A stretch of 64,000 bases of DNA from an uncultured Roseivirga sp. (lineage in GTDB: Bacteria; Bacteroidota; Bacteroidia; Cytophagales; Cyclobacteriaceae). The notes under the pieces are model-generated. The model saw nothing but the letters and a program-made list of their open reading frames with translations, was not told the DNA's origin and did not search any database. The DNA lies in NCBI GenBank assembly GCA_947493005.1, contig CANLOY010000005.1, positions 124,001 through 188,000 of the forward strand, read 5' to 3'. Shown one piece after another: positions 16,532 through 25,448 of the stretch (position 1 is the stretch's first letter; the number at the start of each line of letters is the position of its first letter). A program made the translations under genes and the position numbers.

Positions 16532-17263
16532 ATGAAGAAGTTAATACTAAATCTGTTAATAATTTTCCTTGGTTTTCAATTAAATGGTCAGTCGATAACG
16601 GCCGAACAGTTATTGAATAGGGCTATAGCATTTCACGACCCTGATGGCTGGTGGAATAAGGTGAAGATGGATTTGATCATTGATATGGAGGCTCCTCAGA
16701 ACGTGAAAAGAAGGAGTAATGTAGTGATTGATAACATAAAAGGTTCTTTTCATCTGTCTATGCTCAGAAATGGACAACTCATGGAATGGATGGTAGATGG
16801 GAAAGATTCTTGCGACTTCAGGCTGAATTTTTCTAAACCTGCATCGACAGCTGAAGCTGACTCTTTAGACTTAACCCCTTATCGAGCACGCAGATGGAGA
16901 AACTATTACACCTATCTATACGGAATTCCAATGAAATTGAAGGATGAAGGTACTCATGTTGGCGATGAAGTAATTGAAACAAAATTTATGGATAAGGATG
17001 TATTGGCCTTGAGGGTAACCTATGATGAGTCTGTAGGAAAAGATATCTGGTACTTTTATTTCAACCCAAACACCTATGCGTTAGTTGGGTATCGCTTCTA
17101 TCATGATGAAGCTAAAAATGATGGTGAATACATTGTGTTGGAAGATATGATAGTGGAGAAGGGGTTGCGTATTCCTAAAAACAGATCGTGGTACACCAAT
17201 GCGGAGGACCGCCTACTTGGAACAGATTTTTTGATAAGCTTTGGTGTAGATAGAGGGTGGTGA
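16532..17263 (+). CDS. exported protein resembling DUF6503
   Basis: A 243-aa exported protein; I chose the ATG at 16532 because it gives a standard signal peptide (MKKLILNLLIIFLGFQLNGQ), five codons after another ATG. The text AIAFHDPDGWWNKVKMDLII at the start of the mature domain and the beta-rich remainder (FRLNFSKPAS, WYFYFNPNTYALVGYRFYH) resemble the family I know as DUF6503; I could not verify this. It is probably a lipocalin/LolA-like beta structure in the periplasm. It is divergently transcribed from the CPBP operon. Function unknown. Confidence 0.7.
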   Translation: MKKLILNLLIIFLGFQLNGQSITAEQLLNRAIAFHDPDGWWNKVKMDLIIDMEAPQNVKRRSNVVIDNIKGSFHLSMLRNGQLMEWMVDGKDSCDFRLNFSKPASTAEADSLDLTPYRARRWRNYYTYLYGIPMKLKDEGTHVGDEVIETKFMDKDVLALRVTYDESVGKDIWYFYFNPNTYALVGYRFYHDEAKNDGEYIVLEDMIVEKGLRIPKNRSWYTNAEDRLLGTDFLISFGVDRGW

Positions 17264-17304
17264 TTAAGCACGTTCAGTATTGATCGAATGCCATGTTTTC
17301 GTCA

Positions 17305-17352
17305 TGCCGGAAATTTTTCTTTTAAATTTTAAAAAAGAAAAATTGTCCGGTA
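17305..17352. repeat. intergenic palindrome of the GTCATGCCGG type
   Basis: GCCGGAAATTTTTCTTTT pairs imperfectly with AAAAGAAAAATTGTCCGG across a short A/T centre, in the gap between two convergent genes. The GTCATGCCGG ... CCGGTATCTC wording is like dispersed intergenic repeats seen in many Bacteroidota. It could also act as a bidirectional terminator. Confidence 0.5.
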
Positions 17353-17375
17353 TCTCTTAAGCCGCTAAACTTAGT

Positions 17376-18017
17376 CTACCTCTTCTTTTTCTTTTTCAAA
17401 GACTTGATGAATTGCCCCCATGCAAATGGGTTCAATAGTGGATTACTTCTTGGTCCGGCTCCATATCTCAAGTTATCATATTGTTGATTAAGCATGTAGC
17501 GATAATTGGAACTTGGACTTGCTGTTAAGGGTGTAGTTCTTATTAATTCCTGAATGACTTCGGGAGAGAAGTTATTAATAATGTTTTCCTGATCATTGGT
17601 TAGGTTCATCGCCAAAATGGCTTCTTTAAACAGTTCTTCAGTCGGGAAGGGGTTTACCTCAACATCATCCAGTTGCGTAATTTCTTCTTCCATTGAAAAA
17701 ATAACAGTCCAATGGTCTCCAACATCATCAGGTACTATAAGTCGAAGATTTTTAAAACCAATAGCACTAACAACTAAACTATCACCTGCTAGAAAAGCTC
17801 TGCTAAACCAGCCTTTATAATCACTTATATCGCCTCTACCCGAAGCAGGGTTAAAGATGTGAACCCCAGGAATACTTTGAGTACTATCCGCATTCATTAT
17901 TAAACCCGATACTTGTACTATAGGTCTATCCTGAGCTTTTGCTTCTTGTGTAGCAAAACACATTGCTATAATCGCAAAAACTAAAGTCAGGTAATATTTA
18001 CTAGAGGTTACTCTCAC
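17376..18017 (-). CDS. carboxypeptidase-like regulatory domain protein, exported
   Basis: A 213-aa exported protein. The signal peptide runs to about residue 28 (FAIIAMCFATQEAKAQ). It is followed by a CarboxypepD_reg-like beta-sandwich (VQVSGLIMNADSTQSIPGVH, GDISDYKGWFSRAFLAGDSL, VSAIGFKNLRLIVPDD), as found at the N-terminus of TonB-dependent receptors. There is no receptor barrel; the remaining 90 residues are helical and polar and end in a Lys-rich tail (KSLKKKKKR). It may be an envelope structural protein. It stands alone. Confidence 0.78.
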   Translation of the reverse strand: MRVTSSKYYLTLVFAIIAMCFATQEAKAQDRPIVQVSGLIMNADSTQSIPGVHIFNPASGRGDISDYKGWFSRAFLAGDSLVVSAIGFKNLRLIVPDDVGDHWTVIFSMEEEITQLDDVEVNPFPTEELFKEAILAMNLTNDQENIINNFSPEVIQELIRTTPLTASPSSNYRYMLNQQYDNLRYGAGPRSNPLLNPFAWGQFIKSLKKKKKR

Positions 18018-18164
18018 AAAGTGTATAATTGCTTTCTTTTACGTAAAGGAAATCAATTGGATATCAACATGCGATTTACTTTTCGTTTACAATGATAACA
18101 TGCAAAAACCGGAAATTGGTTGGTGAAATAGATTTATTCTTTTCAAATTAACAATTATTAACCC

Positions 18165-18548
18165 ATGCGCCTCAAGAATTTCAGCCTTACTTTAGGAACA
18201 CAAATCTTCAAATCCGTATCGGAAGAATCGAGAGTACGTATCCTTCATTTACTTTATAGAAATGGAGAGTTAACTATTTCTGATATTGAGCACATTCTTG
18301 ATTTCACTCAAACCAAAACGTCAAGACATATTACGTATTTAAAGAATTCGGGGATAGTAAGTGCCCGGAAAGTCGATCAATGGGTGTTCTATGGTATCAG
18401 GGAGGAAGTGGAAGAAATTACCAATCGAATTTTTGAATTCCTGATTAAGGATAGCGTTTTACAAAAAGATCAGGAGGTATATGAAATCCTGAAGTCTAAC
18501 CGTGAGCTTGCTGAAAGCCGTTTGCAAAGTAAAAACCTATACCGCTAA
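18165..18548 (+). CDS. ArsR-family winged-helix regulator
   Basis: A 127-aa cytosolic repressor. Residues 10-95 form the winged helix: QIFKSVSEESRVRILHLLYR, ELTISDIEHILDFTQTKTSRH (recognition helix) and the wing GIVSARKVDQWVFYGIR. The metal-binding Cys cluster of ArsR/SmtB (ELCVCDL) is replaced by ELTISDI, so it probably does not sense arsenic or zinc by that site. It precedes yjjG by 32 bp and may be co-transcribed. Target genes are not evident. Confidence 0.87.
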   Translation: MRLKNFSLTLGTQIFKSVSEESRVRILHLLYRNGELTISDIEHILDFTQTKTSRHITYLKNSGIVSARKVDQWVFYGIREEVEEITNRIFEFLIKDSVLQKDQEVYEILKSNRELAESRLQSKNLYR

Positions 18549-18580
18549 CCAGTCGATAATTTTTTAGAAATAATTCTCCT

Positions 18581-19276
18581 TTGAGTAAGTACAAGCATAT
18601 ATTCTTCGACCTGGATCACACCCTTTGGGATTATGACCTGAATGCGTCAAAAGCATTGAGTGATCTTTACGAAATGCACAATCTTTCAGCTCTTGCTTTG
18701 TTTAGAAAGGAAGAATTTACAGACGTTTTCTTTAAAGTAAATCATGAACTATGGACACTTTATGATCAAAACCTGATACAGAGGGATGATATCCGAGAAC
18801 GTAGGTTTGTAACTGTATTTGAAAAGCTTGGTGCCAAAGCTGAACAAATGCCTTCCAATCTTGAACAGGAGTATATAGCCCTGGCACCCACAAAACCGCA
18901 TACATTCGATAATGCTCATAAGGTATTGGACTATCTTTCGGTTAACTACGAGCTTCACATGATTACCAATGGTTTTAAGGAGATTCAGTCAGTAAAGCTC
19001 AAAAACTCTGGACTTGAAAAATACTTTGATATAGTGGTTACATCGGAAACAACCAGATATCGAAAACCAGATAAGGAGATTTTTGAGTTGGCTATGCAAA
19101 GAGCAAATGCGAGTGTCGAACAAAGTATAATGATTGGAGATAATCTTGAAGCTGATATTGCAGGTGCAATTAATGCCAATATGGATCATGTTTGGTTCAA
19201 CCCTTCAGGAGTTAAAACTGATGTTCAAATTCAGCATGAAATACAGAACTTAATTGAGCTAAAAAACATTCTATAA
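18581..19276 (+). CDS. yjjG: YjjG-family noncanonical pyrimidine nucleotidase
   Basis: A cytosolic HAD-superfamily 5'-nucleotidase that in E. coli removes noncanonical pyrimidine nucleotides. The 231-aa protein has motif I FFDLDHTLWDYD, motif II ITNGF, motif III Lys in ETTRYRKPDKEIF and motif IV MIGDNLEADI. The start is TTG at 18581 (MSKYKH); there is no in-frame ATG before motif I. It lies close behind the ArsR gene. Confidence 0.88.
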   Translation: MSKYKHIFFDLDHTLWDYDLNASKALSDLYEMHNLSALALFRKEEFTDVFFKVNHELWTLYDQNLIQRDDIRERRFVTVFEKLGAKAEQMPSNLEQEYIALAPTKPHTFDNAHKVLDYLSVNYELHMITNGFKEIQSVKLKNSGLEKYFDIVVTSETTRYRKPDKEIFELAMQRANASVEQSIMIGDNLEADIAGAINANMDHVWFNPSGVKTDVQIQHEIQNLIELKNIL

Positions 19277-19283
19277 AAGACGG

Positions 19284-19315
19284 TTTCAAATCCGTGACTT
19301 GAAACTGTATATTTG
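19284..19315 (+). promoter_or_regulatory. candidate pruA promoter
   Basis: TATATTTG (19308-19315) matches the -7 box TAnnTTTG; TTTC at 19284-19287, 20 bp upstream, is one base off the -33 TTTG. It is 36 bp before the pruA start. Confidence 0.5.
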
Positions 19316-19351
19316 CGCAATCTCATTTAACAAATTCTAAAAAAGTAAACT

Positions 19352-20983
19352 ATGGCAACTGGATTTTTCAATGTGCCTACTCCATCAAACGAACCGGTTC
19401 TCGATTATGCTCCAGGTTCTAATGAAAGAGAAGAGCTTCAGGCTGCACTAGCAGAAGCAAGAGCTAAACAAATAGATGTACCGATGCATATCGGAGGAGA
19501 AGAAGTGACCACAGATGACAAACATCCAATGTCGCCACCTCACGATCACCAGCACATTCTTGGATATTTCAATCAAGGAGATGCTTCTCATGTAAGCAAG
19601 GCTATTGATGCGGCTATGGCAGCAAAACAGGCATGGGCTGATTTGAGTTGGGAGCATAGAGCTTCAATTTTCTTAAAGGCAGCGGAATTGATCGCGGGTC
19701 CTTACAGAGCAAAGTTGAACGCTGCTACAATGCTTGGTCAATCAAAGAATGCTTATCAAGCAGAGATTGATTCTGCATGTGAGTTTATAGACTTTTTAAG
19801 GTTCAATGTGCAGTACATGACTGAGATTTACGCTCAGCAACCTAATTCTGCAAAAGGCATATGGAACCGAGTAGAACAAAGACCTTTAGAGGGTTTTGTC
19901 TTTGCCTTAACTCCTTTCAACTTTACTGCAATTGCTGGTAACCTGCCAACTTCTGCTGCAATGATGGGGAATACTATCGTTTGGAAGCCTTCTAATACTC
20001 AGATTTATTCTGCTAATGTATTAATGGAAGTTTTCAAAGAAGCTGGAGTTCCTGATGGCGTAATTAACCTTGTTTTTGTTGATGGACCAACTGCAGGAGA
20101 TGTTATTTTCTCTCACAAAGATTTTGGAGGTATTCACTTTACGGGTAGTACCGGAGTTTTCCAGCACATCTGGAAAACCATAGGCGAGAATATTTACAAG
20201 TACAGATCTTACCCAAGAATTGTTGGCGAGACTGGGGGTAAAGATTTTATTATGGTACACAAGTCTTCTGATGCTAAAGAAGTGGCAACGGCAATTTCAA
20301 GAGGTGCCTTTGAATATCAAGGACAGAAATGTTCCGCAGCGTCAAGAGCTTATATTCCTTCAAATCTTTGGGAAGATGTGAAGTCTTACGTTCAGGCCGA
20401 TCTTGCCTCTTTTAAAATGGGAGGAACTGAGGATTTCAGCAACTTTATCAATGCGGTAATTGATGAAAAGTCTTTTGACAAGATTGCAAAGTATATAGAT
20501 AATGCTAAGGCAAGTGCTGATGTGGAAGTGATTGCTGGCGGTAATTATGACAAGTCTAAAGGTTACTTTATTGAACCTACAGTTTTGTTGACAAAAGATC
20601 CTAAGTACACCACAATGTGCGAAGAGATTTTTGGTCCGGTAATTACTATTTATGTTTATGATGAGATTGACTTTGAGGCGACAATGGATTTAGTGGATTC
20701 CACTTCTCCATATGCTTTGACAGGATCAATCTTTAGTAGAGACAGATATGCTGCTGAGCGTGCTACAAAAAGACTAGAAAACGCTGCGGGCAACTTCTAT
20801 ATAAATGATAAGCCTACGGGTGCCGTGGTTGGGCAGCAGCCTTTCGGAGGAGCAAGAGGTTCAGGTACTAATGACAAAGCAGGTTCAATGATCAACCTGT
20901 TACGTTGGGTGTCTCCAAGAACAATCAAGGAAACATTTGTGCCGCCAAAGGATTATCGTTATCCGTTTTTAGGAGAAGATTAA
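19352..20983 (+). CDS. pruA: L-glutamate gamma-semialdehyde dehydrogenase (P5C dehydrogenase)
   Basis: NAD-dependent aldehyde dehydrogenase that oxidises glutamate semialdehyde, the product of proline dehydrogenase, to glutamate. At 543 aa it fits the eukaryote-like single-domain form. The catalytic Glu is in VGETGGKDF, and the nucleophile Cys in YQGQKCSAASR. NAD-binding text ALTPFNFTAIAGN and HFTGSTGVF is present, and the C-terminal PFGGARGSGTNDKAG follows. It has its own promoter-like element and terminator. No proline dehydrogenase gene is adjacent. Confidence 0.96.
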   Translation: MATGFFNVPTPSNEPVLDYAPGSNEREELQAALAEARAKQIDVPMHIGGEEVTTDDKHPMSPPHDHQHILGYFNQGDASHVSKAIDAAMAAKQAWADLSWEHRASIFLKAAELIAGPYRAKLNAATMLGQSKNAYQAEIDSACEFIDFLRFNVQYMTEIYAQQPNSAKGIWNRVEQRPLEGFVFALTPFNFTAIAGNLPTSAAMMGNTIVWKPSNTQIYSANVLMEVFKEAGVPDGVINLVFVDGPTAGDVIFSHKDFGGIHFTGSTGVFQHIWKTIGENIYKYRSYPRIVGETGGKDFIMVHKSSDAKEVATAISRGAFEYQGQKCSAASRAYIPSNLWEDVKSYVQADLASFKMGGTEDFSNFINAVIDEKSFDKIAKYIDNAKASADVEVIAGGNYDKSKGYFIEPTVLLTKDPKYTTMCEEIFGPVITIYVYDEIDFEATMDLVDSTSPYALTGSIFSRDRYAAERATKRLENAAGNFYINDKPTGAVVGQQPFGGARGSGTNDKAGSMINLLRWVSPRTIKETFVPPKDYRYPFLGED

Positions 20984-21048
20984 TTTAAACTTTGCCGTTA
21001 CTCTGAGAATCTTTGATAAAAGGATCGAAAGAGTCTCTATCAATAAAT

Positions 21049-21077
21049 AGATTCTTTCGCTGCGCTCAGAATGACGT
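21049..21077. repeat. intergenic repeat of the CTTTCGCTGCGCTCAGAATGACG type
   Basis: The stretch ATTCTTTCGCTGCGCTCAG plus AATGACGT lies between pruA and its terminator. The wording is that of short dispersed elements common between genes in Bacteroidota genomes; a related one lies at 54778-54804. Confidence 0.45.
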
Positions 21078-21106
21078 GCATTAAGTTGAAGTAAAAACTA
21101 AATTAG

Positions 21107-21129
21107 GGCCTCAATTGAGGCCTTTTTTT
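21107..21129 (+). terminator. terminator after pruA
   Basis: GGCCTCA (21107-21113) pairs with TGAGGCC (21116-21122), followed by T7. Confidence 0.88.
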
Positions 21130-21143
21130 ATTATAAATAAAAT

Positions 21144-21629
21144 ATGGAAGAACAATTAGAAACAGTAAGAACCTTCTTTAAGAGTGAGGTTCCAATCCTT
21201 TTGGATAAGCTAAAACCCGGAGCAGCTCCCGTTTGGGGGAAAATGACTCCTCAACACATGATAGAACACTTGATTGTGATTTTCAAGCTATCAATTGGAC
21301 GTGTTTCAGTACCTATGGTCTCAAAAGAAGAAGATAGACCTCGATTAAAAGCCTATCTAATGCAAGATAGTCCTATGAGAAGATCGGTTCCTTCACCAAC
21401 AGGAAATGATGAACTTCAAACTTTAAGATCGACAAATCTTGATGAAGCAATTGGTAAGCTTAAGAGGGAGGTGGATAACTTCCTTGTTTTTTCAGAAGAA
21501 CAACCGAATTTTGTGGCTAACCACCCCTATGGAGGACCAATGATGGCAGAAGAGTGGTTACTCTTTCATAGGAAGCATTTTAAGCACCATTTTATTCAGT
21601 TTGGATTAATCTCTGATTATGAGCAATAA
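21144..21629 (+). CDS. DinB-like (DUF1569-type) protein
   Basis: A 161-aa helical protein of the DinB/YfiT-like superfamily. WGKMTPQHMIEHLIVIF holds the first His positions; NHPYGGPMMAEEWLLFHRKHFKHHFIQFGL is close to the DUF1569 C-terminal signature with two or more metal-ligand His. Such four-helix bundles often bind a metal and act as thiol-dependent transferases, but the reaction is unknown here. Its end overlaps the next gene by 11 bp, so the two form an operon. Confidence 0.78.
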   Translation: MEEQLETVRTFFKSEVPILLDKLKPGAAPVWGKMTPQHMIEHLIVIFKLSIGRVSVPMVSKEEDRPRLKAYLMQDSPMRRSVPSPTGNDELQTLRSTNLDEAIGKLKREVDNFLVFSEEQPNFVANHPYGGPMMAEEWLLFHRKHFKHHFIQFGLISDYEQ

Positions 21630-22053
21630 GCATTATAGCAGGTTAGAAAAGATGTTCGGTATGGCACCGATACAAGATATGCTGGTTGATGGAAAGATGC
21701 ATGTGGAAGAGGGTAAATCCACTTACAGTTTAAGTATTTCATCTGCCTATTTTCATGCGGCCGAAGCATTGCATGGAGCTGTTTATTTCAAACTTTTAGA
21801 TGATGCGGCATACTTTGCTGCGGCTTCAACTGAACCAACCTATTTCTTACTGACTAAGAGTTATACTATTCATTTTAAACGACCTGTAGAGGAAGATACA
21901 CTTACGGCATTTGGGGAACTGATTGAGAAAAGAGACGGGCAATTGATTGCTAAATCGAGAATAGTAAATAGCCAAGGTAAGGAGGTCGCTCATGGTGAAG
22001 GTGTTTTTGTCAGAAGCAAAAAACTACTGATAGATCAAGAGGGTTACGAGTAG
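21619..22053 (+). CDS. PaaI-like hotdog thioesterase
   Basis: A 144-aa cytosolic acyl-CoA thioesterase of the PaaI/YiiD type. HGAVYFKLLDDAAYFAAAS forms the hotdog helix with its catalytic-type His-Gly and Asp. The strands LLTKSYTIHFKRPVEED, TAFGELIEKR and HGEGVFVRSK complete the fold. Length is normal. It overlaps the DinB-like gene by 11 bp. The physiological substrate is not visible. Confidence 0.83.
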   Translation: MSNKHYSRLEKMFGMAPIQDMLVDGKMHVEEGKSTYSLSISSAYFHAAEALHGAVYFKLLDDAAYFAAASTEPTYFLLTKSYTIHFKRPVEEDTLTAFGELIEKRDGQLIAKSRIVNSQGKEVAHGEGVFVRSKKLLIDQEGYE

Positions 22054-22183
22054 TTAACAGGGAGATTGTTAGCCGATTAGAGAGCTAAATTAACCGTTCA
22101 ATATTGAGTTTAGTGGAGGTTGTAACTTTTTCTCTTTATTGAAGTCTTTAAAGTATAGAAAAACAAATCAAACCAAGGTCACT

Positions 22184-22681
22184 ATGAAAAAACTCGCCAC
22201 AACATTAATACTAATAGCGGTATGTGTATCCGTTCAAGCACAGTCTAGAGTTAGGGAAAAAGATATTCTAGGAGACTGGGATTTAGTCATTGACATTGAT
22301 GAGGTCAAAGATGAAATCGAGGAAGAATTGGATAATGAAGATAACTGGCTCGCCAGAAGATTTGCTCGCAGCATCAGTAGTTTTGCTCTCGATATTGTAG
22401 AAAGTATCGATATCAGATTCAGGTTCAGAGAAGATGGGGAAGTGAAAATTATGTTGAAGATTTTCGGAGAAAGGGATACTGAATATGCCAAATGGTACAT
22501 TAACCGTGATGGAGAATTGATTATAGAGGATGATAGAAAAAGTGGAAAAAGGAAGTTCTCTATGGGTTATTCTGATGACGACAGTGTATGGATGCTCAAA
22601 GACGGAAAGCTTCAGGCTTACGAAAAGAGTAGAAGAGGAAAAAGGATGGAAAAGCAGGAAGTCTTTATGAAGAAGAGATAA
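22184..22681 (+). CDS. hypothetical exported protein
   Basis: A 165-aa protein starting at the ATG at 22184, which begins a signal peptide (MKKLATTLILIAVCVSVQAQ). The mature part reads like a lipocalin or stress-response beta barrel: ILGDWDLVIDIDEVKDEI, FRFREDGEVKIMLKIFG, YAKWYINRDGELIIED, VWMLKDGKLQAYEKS. It is very rich in charged residues. No named family was recognised. It ends at a strong bidirectional terminator. Confidence 0.7.
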   Translation: MKKLATTLILIAVCVSVQAQSRVREKDILGDWDLVIDIDEVKDEIEEELDNEDNWLARRFARSISSFALDIVESIDIRFRFREDGEVKIMLKIFGERDTEYAKWYINRDGELIIEDDRKSGKRKFSMGYSDDDSVWMLKDGKLQAYEKSRRGKRMEKQEVFMKKR

Positions 22682-22700
22682 GCTATTTGTAATTGCATAA

Positions 22701-22738
22701 AAGAGGGGCTCAATTAATCAATTGAGCCCCTCTTTTTT
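22701..22738. terminator. strong bidirectional terminator
   Basis: A perfect 15-bp stem: AAGAGGGGCTCAATT (22701-22715) with AATTGAGCCCCTCTT (22720-22734), loop of 4, T-run after and A-run before. It serves the convergent genes ending at 22681 and 22741. Confidence 0.93.
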
Positions 22739-22740
22739 GT

Positions 22741-23745
22741 CTAGTTGGATAAGTATTTCAACTTTTCATAAGTAGCATGATCCATCTCGGCAACCTTCTC
22801 AAGATTATGGTTCTTGTAGAAGTGTTCTCGGATTTCAAGTAACTCATCATACGGCCCTCTGCCAGCAATTAGTTTGGCTATTATTGGGGTGCATTCAAGC
22901 ATAATGAACAGCAATAGAATAAATATATTGGCTATAAAAATCGCTTTGTTTTCCTCACCAAGTATTCTCAATGCTTCTAATTGAGCTGCCATTCCATTCC
23001 AAGGGTTTCGCTTAATACCTTGTAATTCGAGGTTTTTAGCGGCAATCAGTTGAGCATACTGCTCTTCTTTTTCAGAGATTAATGGAAGGTTTTGTTGAGT
23101 AATGTCGTCTAACTCCTTTTGAGCCTGGTTGGCATCAGCTTTTTTGAGTTGATAAATAGGGCCGGCATTTCTTTGCATAGAACCACCTGTTCCATCAGCT
23201 TCTTTTCTGGCTATTTCTGATAACTCATTTCGTTTAGAGGTTTTATCAGCAATTTCTGACTTTAATGATGCAATTTGCTCCTGCAACTCCTGACCTTGTG
23301 CTTCATATCGTTTTTCTATTTCGGCAATTTCTTTTTGGAAAATCTGCTCCTCAAGTATGACTAGTTTTCTGTCTATCTCTTTAGAGAATATTTTTAATTC
23401 AAGAGGTTTAGAGATTACAATGGCCAGCATAACGGCAAGAAGAATTCTTGGAGAGGCAGTAAGTACTTCTTTAAACCATCCATTCTTCTTTTTCCTCATG
23501 GTGGATACTATGAACCTGTCCAGATTGAATATGATGGTGCCCCAGAGCAATGCAAAGACTATAGTCCAAATGGGGTTATCAAAAATGGTGTAGAAGGCAT
23601 AACCACCAGAAAAGGCAGCTAATACCCCTGTGAAAAACACTGCCGCTCCCATTCCTGTGTATTTTGAGGAGTCAGTAGGGCAGCGTTTTAACAAGGAAAT
23701 GTTGGCTCCTGCACAGAACCAAAAGAATTCTTTTATTGATTTCAT
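22741..23745 (-). CDS. DUF4407 membrane protein
   Basis: A 334-aa inner-membrane protein. It opens with the DUF4407 signature (KEFFWFCAGANISLLKRCP), then membrane helices (GMGAAVFFTGVLAAFSGGYAF; IWTIVFALLWGTIIFNLDRFIV; ILLAVMLAIVISKPLEL). A long coiled coil of about residues 125-240 follows (IFQKEIAEIEKRYEAQGQEL; EEQYAQLIAAKNLEL). A final helix (AIFIANIFILLLFIMLECTPI) precedes the tail. Its function is unknown; the coiled coil probably projects into the periplasm. Confidence 0.88.
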   Translation of the reverse strand: MKSIKEFFWFCAGANISLLKRCPTDSSKYTGMGAAVFFTGVLAAFSGGYAFYTIFDNPIWTIVFALLWGTIIFNLDRFIVSTMRKKKNGWFKEVLTASPRILLAVMLAIVISKPLELKIFSKEIDRKLVILEEQIFQKEIAEIEKRYEAQGQELQEQIASLKSEIADKTSKRNELSEIARKEADGTGGSMQRNAGPIYQLKKADANQAQKELDDITQQNLPLISEKEEQYAQLIAAKNLELQGIKRNPWNGMAAQLEALRILGEENKAIFIANIFILLLFIMLECTPIIAKLIAGRGPYDELLEIREHFYKNHNLEKVAEMDHATYEKLKYLSN

Positions 23746-23838
23746 GATAGGTTGATTTGAGTTTGCCCTTTGGGCTTTATTCCATTTGACCAGTTTTTGA
23801 GGAATATGTTGCCAGGGTTGTTGTTTCTATTGCAACGC

Positions 23839-23889
23839 AGTACCTTCTATTATGTTGCGTAAGCTAGTACCTTTTTATGCATAGTACCT
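23839..23889. promoter_or_regulatory. three AGTACCT repeats upstream of the DUF4407 gene
   Basis: AGTACCT occurs at 23839-23845, 23866-23872 and 23883-23889, in one orientation, in the 199-bp gap upstream of the DUF4407 start. Spacings of 27 and 17 bp are not regular. They may be binding sites for a regulator; this is only a suggestion. Confidence 0.25.
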
Positions 23890-23944
23890 AGTTACTTTAA
23901 ACCTAAGCATGAACAGTTACTTCTTAATGCGTCAAGTTATTGAC

Positions 23945-25318
23945 CTACAACCCATAGCGGTCTATGAGGTATATGACAGCAGCCATAGCAGCAGCTCCCA
24001 ATTCCAACTCTCTTTGGTTCACGGCTTCAAAATTATCTATGCCGGTGTGGTGATATTTGAAGTAACGCTGGCTATCTGGAATAAAGCCAATAGTTGGTAC
24101 ATCCTGAGTTCTTAGCGGGCTTATGTCCGCACCGCCACCACCTCTTTTAAACTGATATATGCCAAAAGGCTCAAAGAGTGCCTTCCAGCTTAACAGCTTG
24201 TCTTGTTGCTTTTTAGTACCTGATATCCCAAAACCAACAGGTAAAAAACCTCCTCTGTCAGATTCCATTGCAGCGATGTGGTTTTCTCCATTTTTTTCAG
24301 CTAGTTCAGCATACTTTCTACCACCCCTTAGGCCATTTTCCTCATTCATAAACATAACTGCACGAATGGTTCTTTTTGGTTTATATCCAATGGCCTTCAT
24401 TAACCTTAAAACCTCAATAGACTGAACACAGCCGGCACCATCATCATGTGCTCCTTCTGCCAGGTCCCATGAATCTAAATGGCCACCTACGACTATAATT
24501 TCATCGGACATCTCACTGCCTTTTAGTTCGCCCACCACATTGTATGACAGTACATCTTCTAACATTTGACAGTGTGTCTCGAAGTAGAATTTTAAATCAG
24601 GATCATCTTTGAGCAGCTTACTCAATTTATCTGCATCATTTGTGCTAATGGCTACGGCAGGAATTTTAGGAATGTTTAAACCATATCTGGTACCACCGGT
24701 ATGTGGTATATCATCTCTGAATGAGCTTAATGAACGAACTATCACTCCAATTGCACCATATTTGGCAGCTTCTGACGGACCTGCTCCTCGTTGATTTGAA
24801 GCCCCACTGTATGCTCGGAATGTATCTATCAGTTTGGGATCCATTGGTCGATTGAAAAACACAATTTTACCGGCAATGGCATTTCTTCCAAGTTTAGCTA
24901 ATTCCTGAAAGTCTTGTACCTCTATAATTTGTCCTAGCGTACCTGAAGGGCCGGTTCCCACGGAATTCCCCAATGCTGTAACATTTATTTCTATGCTACC
25001 AAACTTTTTAGAGTTAGTTATCCTGCCTGTTTCTTTCTTACCTCTAATCCAATGTGGAACCATAACTGGTTGAAGGTAAACTGTATCGAAGCCGTAGCTT
25101 ATCATTTGTTGCCTCGACCATTCTACTGCAGCAGCAGCTTGAGGTGAGCCACTCAAACGACCGCCAATGTTTTTGGTGAGATATCTAAGCATCTCATAGC
25201 TTTCCCCTCTTTCTAAAGCTTCATCAAAAAACTTTTTTATTTGTGTAACATCATCGGTTTTCTGACCAAAGGAGAGTAAAGAAACAGACAGAAGGAGGGT
25301 TGCAAGAAACGACTTCAT
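23945..25318 (-). CDS. M28-family zinc aminopeptidase, exported
   Basis: A 457-aa exported metallopeptidase. The signal peptide runs to about residue 18. A protease-associated (PA) insert lies at about 125-240. The M28 catalytic set follows: GGHLDSWD (His, Asp), HDDGAG (bridging Asp), NEENG (general-base Glu plus ligand), ESDRGG and YHHTGID (final His). All co-catalytic zinc ligands are present, so it should be active on N-terminal residues of peptides in the periplasm or outside. It stands alone. Confidence 0.92.
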   Translation of the reverse strand: MKSFLATLLLSVSLLSFGQKTDDVTQIKKFFDEALERGESYEMLRYLTKNIGGRLSGSPQAAAAVEWSRQQMISYGFDTVYLQPVMVPHWIRGKKETGRITNSKKFGSIEINVTALGNSVGTGPSGTLGQIIEVQDFQELAKLGRNAIAGKIVFFNRPMDPKLIDTFRAYSGASNQRGAGPSEAAKYGAIGVIVRSLSSFRDDIPHTGGTRYGLNIPKIPAVAISTNDADKLSKLLKDDPDLKFYFETHCQMLEDVLSYNVVGELKGSEMSDEIIVVGGHLDSWDLAEGAHDDGAGCVQSIEVLRLMKAIGYKPKRTIRAVMFMNEENGLRGGRKYAELAEKNGENHIAAMESDRGGFLPVGFGISGTKKQQDKLLSWKALFEPFGIYQFKRGGGGADISPLRTQDVPTIGFIPDSQRYFKYHHTGIDNFEAVNQRELELGAAAMAAVIYLIDRYGL

Positions 25319-25448
25319 TGTACAAGTGCTTGATTAAGTTGGTGCTAACTTAACCAATTGAAGGTGAGTTCAAAACAGAGACTACACGAAAATCGATCTT
25401 AAATATCCGGGATATTAAAAGAAGAGTTCCAGAAGTAGTAAGCTAAGA

